The notes under the pieces: model-generated | Database searches by the model: none | What the model saw: only the letters and a program-made list of their open reading frames with translations | What the model was told of the DNA's origin: nothing | Shown here: positions 56,950 through 64,000 of the stretch, piece by piece | Position numbering within the stretch: position 1 is the first letter of the stretch | How the letters are laid out: every line of letters begins with the position of its first letter | Position numbers and translations under genes: made by a program | Source of the DNA: Lunularia cruciata | Lineage: Eukaryota; Streptophyta; Marchantiopsida; Lunulariales; Lunulariaceae | NCBI GenBank assembly: GCA_948567375.1 | Contig: OX419756.1 | Coordinates: forward strand, 12,777,001 to 12,841,000 | Direction of reading: 5' to 3' | Length of the DNA: 64,000 nucleotides

Positions 56950-57747
56950 AGAAACAAATTTGAGATATGAAGAGGCAAATATGAAGAGGTGCATTGTCCT
57001 TTTAGATCTGCAAGTTGGTAAATTTATTGTAGAACGGTATAGTTGTTAGTAATTGTTGATTGCTCTACTCCTTAAAGGAGGCATTCACAGTGTGTTGTTA
57101 TTAAGTGTTCATTATTTCTAAGAATAGATAAAGCAAAGTGCTGATTCTAGTGCTCATCGCTTGAGCTTAATTCCAAGTATCAATCTTGTGATTGTGTTTG
57201 TGAGTGTTTGGAGAATTTGAAAGTGCAAGTCAGTGTGCTGGTTGGATGTTAGATTCCATAGTCTTGATCTTCATTTTGTGTGTTTGATCTTGAGTGAAGT
57301 GAAATCAAAGAAATGCCTTGATAGATCTAAGAGGAATTGTAGTGTTTGTAGTATTTTGCACTTGTGAGTGCAATGCTAAGTCGATGTGAAGTAATTTTGA
57401 TCAAGGAAGTTGTGCGTTCATTGGAGGGGTGGAACACAATTCTGCGGCAAAGTCATTTTTCAATGAAGTAGCCATTTTGAGGAAAGACTAAATCATCAAA
57501 TTTGTTTGCAAAGAATTGAAAGATTTTTTATTATGGGTGGAAAATTGTTGTGACAAGACTATGAGTCAGTGCTCATTACTCTCTTTTGGGTGTGGTTTCT
57601 ACCTAAAAGATTAAAGAAGAACTCAAGAAGAATTACATTTTTACTATTTGACTTTGTATTTGAACATTTCTGACTAGTATCTATGTTGGAACAAACTTTA
57701 CTTACCTGATTATTGCAAAGTGATATTTGTTGGGTTGTCACATGATT

Positions 57748-57766
57748 TTGGCACCGCTACCAGGGA
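57748..57766 (+). other. primer-binding site of D1
   Basis: TTGGCACCGCTACCAGGGA lies 5 bp after the 5' LTR and resembles the TGGCGCCGTTGCCGGGGA tRNA-Asp-type site used by Athila/Tat elements. Confidence 0.75.
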
Positions 57767-57769
57767 GAT

Positions 57770-59760
57770 ACATCTCAAAAGTGGAAGAATATGAAGCCAA
57801 ATTTGAAATTGGGTTTTTAACCAATATGAATGCTTGCATCAAGAGAACAATGAGAATAGTTCAAAGACAAAGACAAACTTTGTATTGTGAAGAAGAAGAA
57901 TGCCATAAGGGCCATATTAAATTTGACAAAAGCCAAATGGGAGGCATTGGATTTGCAACTTTTTCACAAAGTCCAAGAATCCTTGCGAGAACTTGAGCAA
58001 AAGAAGTGTGAAGTCACGTGGAAAGGGTACTGTATGTCTCCAACTTCCAAGAAGAAGAAAGAAACCAACGGGGAAAAATACTAATTACAACCTAATATAC
58101 CAACTTCTTCTAAAGTTGTCAATGAATTCAAGTTTATAAAAACATTTATTTGTGAAAAGACAACACAACTTTTAATGGAAGAAGAGTGTCAACATCTCTT
58201 ATAAATGGTACCTTGGTTGGCCCGGAGGAACTTTTAAGAGAACTTTGAAAGTGTTGAACTTATTACTCTGTTTCCAATCAAAGTCAACATTATCAAACAA
58301 GAAGAATCCGTCGACAAAGATCCCACTTTGAACTTGACTAATTGGAACCCCTAGGCTCTCAACACGGTGTCAATATTAGTCAATTCATCAAGTCGATCAA
58401 GTTCAACCTTAACACAGCCAATTCCTTAAAGCCAAAGAATGACTTTGTTACTTGTCATCCGGCATGCTTACTAGAAGTATAAGGGGACTAAACAAGAAAA
58501 AGACCATGATGAATTCATTGAAGAATTTGAAGTCATTTCCTTTGTCAACAAGGAACATGACTCTATGGATTGTTTGTGCATTTTTCCAAGTCTACTCCAA
58601 AAGAAAGCCTGGAGCTGGTATTGTAATCCACGTTACCCAAAAGGGGTTCACACCAGCCAACTGGTCAGACTTGCAAAATGGCTTCCTAGAACAATTCCGA
58701 GAAGTTGATTATGATACTAGTGTCTTTGCGGCACTCAATAATTTGGATAGAGGGAAGAAGGAGAAGTTGAGAGACTACTCTGAGCGGTTTATGGCCCTTT
58801 TGAACTGTGTCCCAAAGCAATCTAGTGTGGTAGGTTACTCTGATGCCCAAGCCATTACCTGATTTCTTGGAGGAATTTCACCAAAGATTTGTATCTTTGC
58901 TAGGGAGAGGAATGTAACTTCCCTAGTTAAGGTCCTTAAACATGTCACCAAATACAAGGAAGCTCAGTCTCACTCTTCTAGTAACCAAAGAAATCTGGAG
59001 AAGAAAAGCAAGAAGCCTAGAAGAAGAGCTTCTAACAATACATCCCATTCTTTGGAAGAATCCTCCATAGCGTCAAGTTCTTCTTTGGAATCCAAAGAAG
59101 ATTCAAAGCCAAGAAGAATCCAAAGATGCGGAGGAAACAAGCCATTGACACCTCCAACAAAGAATGTAAATAAGGCTGGTAATTAGTTGGAGATTCTTAT
59201 CAAAGAGTTTGTGGATTTCAAGATCCAAATGATTGGAGCTAAGGACCAAAGAAAGACTCCTTCATTTGGTAGACCAAATGTATGGTGCACTACGTGTGGC
59301 AAATCCAGCCATGCTAATACAAAGTTTCTGACCCGCACTACATTTCTAATGCAAAAAATTGATTGGGTTCCAGGTTGGGACCAGAGTGAGGAAGACAAGG
59401 CAGTGTACCAAACCCAAGAGGTACAACCTTAGGCAAGCACATAGTATCAAGGTCCGAGGTATGGACCAAGGGAGAACAACAACAATGCTCCCTCACAAAG
59501 ACCACCAATGGGCGGCCAAAATATGCCTCAAAATTTTGCATTGGATGCCTTTTATAATTGTGGCTCAATGGGACATTGGTCTCCAAATTGTCCGGAGCCA
59601 AGATGACAAATTAGGTATGTTCTCTTACATGGAAATTGTAAAAGATAGGGTCATACAAAAAACCAGTGCTTGTAACCGCCAAACTCAAAGCCGCCTACAA
59701 AATATGTACAGACCTCAATTGAGCATGCTACGCTCCAATCAAAAGGAGATACAAATGTAA
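57770..59760 (+). pseudogene. gag: gag of D1
   Basis: A Retrotrans_gag segment lies at about 58630-58990 (LQNGFLEQFREVDYD, LDRGKKEKLRDYSERFMALL). Two zinc knuckles follow: CTTCGKSSHANTKF near 59286-59327 (last Cys lost) and YNCGSMGHWSPNC near 59548-59590 (first Cys lost). N-terminal frames at 57727-58084 are Lys/Glu-rich. Several frameshifts separate the parts. Confidence 0.75.
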
Positions 59761-61030
59761 ATTGTATAATAGTTGAGGAGGAGAGACCTCAAGAAGGGAG
59801 TCTGACTTCTGAAGGTGAATGGCCAGACCTCAAAATTTTGAAGGTTGAGACTTGCCCGAGTAAGAAGAAGCATGATCCTAAAGAATCAAGTACTACCTCT
59901 TTGTCTTACCAAAAGGCAAAGAGACTACACCTAAAAGCTATTCCTTTTGCCAAGGAGGAAAATATTCTAGCAAAAGCTAAAGCTAAAGCTTTGCAGAAAG
60001 AAATCAACGAAGCAGTACACAAAATTCAGGAAATGAGTTTGGAGGAGGATACAAAGACAAAGCCTCTTATTTTTCCGGTGGACATCAGATCCAAAGTGAA
60101 GAATCTGATCCAAGCCAAGGTGGGCAAACCCAAAGAACCTTGGGTTAAGACCACCAATACTTTGATCACCATCTTGAAGCGCCCCAAAGTCCAACTTGAA
60201 CGAAGAGAGACTTTGAACCCAAAGACAAAGGCAAAGAAGGTGAAGTTGGGAGGAGTACCCAAATACAATATTGTGGCGGATTTAGTGTCTATGAATGCAA
60301 ATGTCACATTCAAGCAATTGTAGGAGGACAGCAAGATGCACAAGAAGCAGTTGAGTTCAGCCCTCAAGAAAGTAAGGGCAATGACCAAGAAAGACTTACC
60401 TGCCATCTATCGTATTGAACAACAAGATTTGGGATCTCTCAAAGTACATGCGGAGATCACAAGTTGCATAATCACATCCATACCATTGATTTGGGGTGGT
60501 CAAGTGTGAATGTCATGACAAAAGACACAACACATCGATTGGTGTATACTACATTTGAGCCAATGCCCTAAATTTTGAAATTTGCGGATCAAACTAGGAG
60601 ATGGCCTTTGGGTATGATGTCAAATATTACTATGATCATTGGAGGGGTTCTCTTCAAATAAAACTACATTGTGGTGCAAGAAATAGCTAAAATTGGTTAC
60701 TCGTTGTTAATTGGTAGACCTTGGTTGTACAACGGTCAAGTTACTATGAATTGGCATCAATAAAAGTTAAGGTTCAAGGACATCTTGTCCAAAGACCAAA
60801 AGCTGGTAATGGTGGGTTGGACAAAGGTTCCCTACCTTGGGGAAACAACTTTGTCAGAAGATGAAGATGAATCCAAAGATTTATTGTGTTTGTCTTCAAA
60901 TGACTCAAAAGACAAAGTCCAAGTCAATTACTTGGAATGCTATGAGGTGGATGTAGAAGATGAAGATATAGATGACATCACCTTAGGTGAACACAATTTG
61001 GAGGAAGGGGATTTGACTGCAATGTGACTT
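59761..61030 (+). pseudogene. gag-pol linker and protease of D1
   Basis: The frame 59838-60323 is a basic, Lys-rich linker. Protease sequence lies at about 60480-60780, with SSVNVMTKDTTHRLVYT after the (lost) active-site Asp and SLLIGRPWLYNGQVTMNWHQ closing the fold. An acidic tail (LSEDEDESKDLLCLSS) follows at 60785-61027. Confidence 0.65.
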
Positions 61031-61179
61031 GGGTTAAGCTGAGTCAGTCACGTTGAAGGAGTCATTGACCCTGATGACTGTCAAGATGTCATCTTGACTG
61101 AAGGAAATTTTTTGAGGATTTCAAAGACAAACACTTTGGAGGAGTGGGCAGGATACATTTCTCTGTTTATAGAGTACCA

Positions 61180-62580
61180 GGATGTATTCACCTGGTCTAT
61201 TGATCATATGTCAAGTATTCTATGCCAATTTGGAGAACACCGGATCTAATTGAAGATGCAATTTTGGTTTAGCATAGACAATACCGCCTGAACCCAAAGT
61301 ACTTACTTTTAGTGAAAGATGAAATTGTCAAGTACTTAGGGGCCAGAATAATCTTTACCATCTTAGGCAATGAGTGGGTTTTGCCCATTGTTATTGTCCC
61401 AAGAAGAAGACTGGGAAGATTTGATTGTGCCAAGATTTTGCAAGTTGAATACAATCATGAGGAAGGATCATCATCCCATGCCTTTCACCAATACATTTTT
61501 GGATCAAGTAAATGGTCATCCTTGTCATAGTTTTCTTGATGGGTTTTCAAGCTATAATCAAGTATCCATCCAAGAAGAAGACAAGGACAAAACTACATTC
61601 ACTATTGATTGGAGCACTTTTGCTTACAATCAAATGCCCTTTGGGTTGTGTAATGCTCTCGCTACTTTCCAGCGGATGATGAATGCAATCTTCAAAGGTT
61701 TTTTGTGCAAATTTGTGGAAGTCTTCATTGATGATTTTTTTGTGTTTGGGCAAAGGGAAGTACACTTGGATTACCTTTGCCAGACTTTTGAAAGGTGTTG
61801 CTTTGCCGGCTTGTCATTACACCCAAAGAAATGTTTCTTTGCAATGAAGGAGGGTATTCTTCTATGGCATTGGGTGTCAAGCCAAGGTAATGAAGTCAAT
61901 GTCAAGAAGGTGAAAATCATCTCAACTTTGAAATCCCCTAAAAAAATTTGGGAGTTGGGAGCCTTCTTGGGACATGTCAAATATTACAGACACTTTGTGT
62001 CAAATTACATGGGGCTTGTTGCACCCTTAACAGAGCTTTTGAAAAAGTCCAAAGACTATTTGTGGGAAGCAGAACAAGAAGAAGCTTTCCACTTATTGAG
62101 GAAGAAACTGGTTGAAGCACCAATTATGAGGGCCCCAAATTGGCATGCCCCTTTTCATGTGTATATTGACACTTTGTCCATGGCAATCGGAGTCATCTTA
62201 AGTCAGAAGGACAAGAAGAAGAAGGACTACCTGATTTATTATGTCAGCCAATAGTTTTTTTTCAGTTTATTATGTCAATCAATAGTTTCAGAAAAGAATT
62301 ATTTGATGACTGAAAGAGAAGCACTCAAAATGGTATATGCTTGCAAGAAGTTTCACCACTATCTGTTCGGATACGAGTTTGTCTTCTATGTAGACCATTA
62401 TGCTCTGCAACATTTGGTCAAGAAGGCGGATTTGTCTAGGCAAATTGGAAGATGGATCTTGTTGTTACAAGAGTTCACATACACGGTATAAGTAAGGATG
62501 GGAGCTTTGCATTTGAATGCGGACTTCCTATCCAGGTTGGAAACTCAAGACTAGGACTTGCAAGTAGATGATTGGTTTCT
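61180..62580 (+). pseudogene. pol: reverse transcriptase and RNase H of D1
   Basis: Fingers: YLLLVKDEIVKYLGARIIFT (about 61300). The long open frame 61370-62254 contains HSFLDGFSSYNQVSIQEEDK, FGLCNALATFQRMM and the catalytic VEVFIDDFFVFG, then the RNase H start (FHVYIDTLSMAIGVILSQKD). A short insertion or duplication of YYVSQ-like codons at 62254-62290 breaks the frame. RNase H continues at 62303-62560 (EREALKMVYACKKFHHYLFG, QIGRWILLLQEFTYTV). This is the best-preserved part of D1. Confidence 0.88.
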
Positions 62581-62839
62581 TGATGAAGAGTTATACCATT
62601 TAATGGCAATGTGAAGTACTAGGTATGCGGCAGAATATCATTATTTGCATACTTGCCACTATCTTAAGGGGTTGGACCCAAAGCAGAGGGCAGTCTTCCT
62701 ATGGAAGATGAGACCATACCAGCTAAAACACAACAATTTTATTTAATATAGGTGAAGATGAAGTACTTCAAAGATGCTTAGAGGCATAAGAAGCTGGAGG
62801 AGTAATTGAGTTCTTACACTCTAAAGCATCAAGAGGACA

Positions 62840-63700
62840 CTATGCCCTAAAAATTATTGTAAAGAAGATTCTTCCATTAAGGTTTTGGTGGCCTATGATG
62901 TATAAGGATACTCATGCCTACATACAAAGTTGTGATGCTTATCAACAAACAAGAAAGCCGACACCTAATTCCCATGGCCTTTGAGACCAATTTTGCCCTT
63001 GGCTCCATTTGAGAATGGGGTATTGATTTTGTGGGTCCAATTGAATTGGTGAGCTGATTCACAAGGAAGAGATACATCTTGGTGTGCATTGGTTATGCTA
63101 CCAAGATGGTGGAAGTTGAGGCAACTTGGAGAGATGATGCGGAAAAATTTGCAGAATTTTTCTTCCAAAACATCATTTCACATTATGGATGTCCTTTGGA
63201 ATTAGTCAGTGATTGGGGAACCCAGTTTTTGAACTCCATGGTGGAAGTGCTAACCAAGTACTTCTAAATTAAACATCGAAAGACAACTCCTTGTAATCCA
63301 AAAGTGAATGGACTAATAGAGAGGACCAATGGATTGTTATGTAAAATTCTGAATAAGATGACAGTCAATTATGCCTATGATTGGGACACAAAGTTACCTA
63401 TAGCTTTGTGGGCATATAGAACAACTAAGAAGATTGCAACCTAACAAACTCCATACTTCTTGATATATAGATTGCATCCCATACTACCAATTGAATTTGA
63501 AGTACCGTCATGTTGGATTCTTTGCGAGGAACGATTGTTGGAGGAAGAAAGCCAGGATCTTCAGATCCACCAACTAATGTGGTTAGAAGAGAAAAGAGAC
63601 AATGCAATGCAAACCACAAAGGAAGTGCAAGAATAAAGGAAAGTCAAGCAAAATAAGCGTATCAAGCCTATTGTTGTTCTAGAGGTGATTTGGTGCTATT
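62840..63700 (+). pseudogene. pol: integrase of D1
   Basis: An HHCC-region remnant lies at about 62880-62950. The core includes GIDFVGPIELV with the first Asp, VCIGYATKMVEVEATW, LELVSDWGTQFLNSM with the second Asp (frame 63079-63267), and an NGLIERTNGLLCKI stretch with the Glu near 63310. Basic C-terminal sequence follows to about 63700. No chromodomain is seen. Stops interrupt it. Confidence 0.8.
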
Positions 63701-63919
63701 ATATGATAATCGCCAGATATTTTTTCCTGGCAAGCTGCATTCACAGTAGATGGGGCCATATCATGCCATGAACATTTATGACAATAGTTCTATTCAACTT
63801 GTTGATCTAGAAGGCAATCCTTTTGCCAATTGAGTGAACGGGTGGAGAGTTAGAAAGTATTGGAACACAAAATTGGCCTTGTTTAAGAACCTATTGTTGG
63901 TGTTTGTGGGGATGCTCAT

Positions 63920-64000
63920 ATTTGAGGGAGAGGGTATGTAGTAGCCACAATTTTATTTTTTTAAAGTTTTAAAGAAGAAGTGCGTTGGTAAAGCCAAAGG
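63920..64000 (+). repeat. polypurine tract and start of 3' LTR of D1
   Basis: TTTGAGGGAGAGGGTA precedes TGTAGTAGCCAC at 63937, and AAAGTTTTAAAGAAGAAG matches the 5' LTR at 53351. The window ends 64 bp into the LTR. Confidence 0.82.

Larger units (their letters stand above)
53321..57742 (+). repeat. 5' LTR of D1, about 4.4 kb
   Basis: Starts TGTGGTGCCTACATTTTTTG and ends TTGGGTTGTCACA. The ends match the solo LTR at 30477-32363 and the start at 63937. The first 80 bp (AAGTTTTAAAGAAGAAG) recur at 63965. The last ~800 bp align with the solo LTR, including AAAGTGCTGATTCTAGTGCT-like and GAACAAACTTTACTTACC stretches. The middle, about 2.5 kb absent from the solo LTR, holds a coiled-coil frame and perhaps a smaller nested LTR. 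Confidence 0.82.
53321..64000 (+). mobile_element. Athila/Tat-like Ty3/gypsy element D1, 3' LTR running off window
   Basis: 5' LTR 53321-57742, Asp-type primer site, gag, protease, reverse transcriptase, RNase H, integrase, polypurine tract and the first 64 bp of the 3' LTR (from 63937, TGTAGTAGCCAC). The FIDDF polymerase motif, lack of a chromodomain and primer type fit the non-chromovirus OTA branch. Left flank pentamer GGTGA; the right flank is outside the window. Confidence 0.88.

Noticed and set aside
60026-60406. 126-codon minus-strand hydrophobic frame
   Set aside because: Antisense shadow of the Lys-rich linker of D1.

Overview
The window is repeat-dense nuclear DNA of a plant. It holds no recognisable host single-copy gene. 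Plant origin is suggested by an interstitial TTTAGGG-type telomeric tract at 29894-29931, by Ty3/gypsy chromoviruses with chromodomains and tRNA-Met-type primer sites, and by an Athila/Tat-like element with a tRNA-Asp-type primer site. I cannot name the lineage. Most reading frames carry nonsense changes of the CAG-to-TAG, CGA-to-TGA or TGT-to-TAT kind, as expected for long-methylated, decaying transposons. No prokaryotic feature, CRISPR array, tRNA or rRNA gene was seen.

I use neutral names. Family A (chromovirus, LTR about 0.42-0.48 kb): A1 at 1-4551 (+, 5' part outside the window) and A2 at 12187-18433 (-, complete but decayed). Family B (chromovirus, LTR about 0.74 kb): B-young at 22519-29122 (-, complete, LTRs about 3% apart by eye), which sits inside B-old at 20251-34943 (-), plus a solo LTR at 16650-17230 inside A2. 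Family C (Ty3/gypsy-type with a DNA methyltransferase domain): C1 at about 18637-43017 (-), split by B-old, and fragment C2 at about 52140-53320 (+), cut by D1. Family D (Athila/Tat-like with a very long LTR): D1 from 53321 past the window end (+), plus a solo LTR at 30477-32363 inside B-old. Family L (non-LTR retrotransposon with a C-terminal CCHC and restriction-endonuclease-like region): pieces at 4552-6130, 8478-9050, 10228-12186 (-), 45345-46500 and 48695-49622 (-), plus three discrete 95-99 bp insertions made of its 3' tail alone.

The layout is a stack of nested insertions. C1 was entered by B-old inside its integrase; B-old was entered by B-young inside RNase H and by a D element (now a solo LTR) inside protease. 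A2 entered a region next to L-C and was itself hit by a B element. A1 landed in the reverse transcriptase of L-A. C2 was cut by D1 inside its methyltransferase. Several junctions keep 5-bp target duplications.

The most interesting items are: (1) a C5-cytosine DNA methyltransferase domain between protease and reverse transcriptase in family C, seen in two independent copies on opposite strands; (2) arrays of perfect heat-shock elements just upstream of the TATA box in family A LTRs; (3) the 95-99 bp tail-only insertions with target duplications, which behave as a minimal retroposon; (4) a coiled-coil reading frame inside the family D LTR; (5) a conserved, internally duplicated leader ORF before gag in family B.
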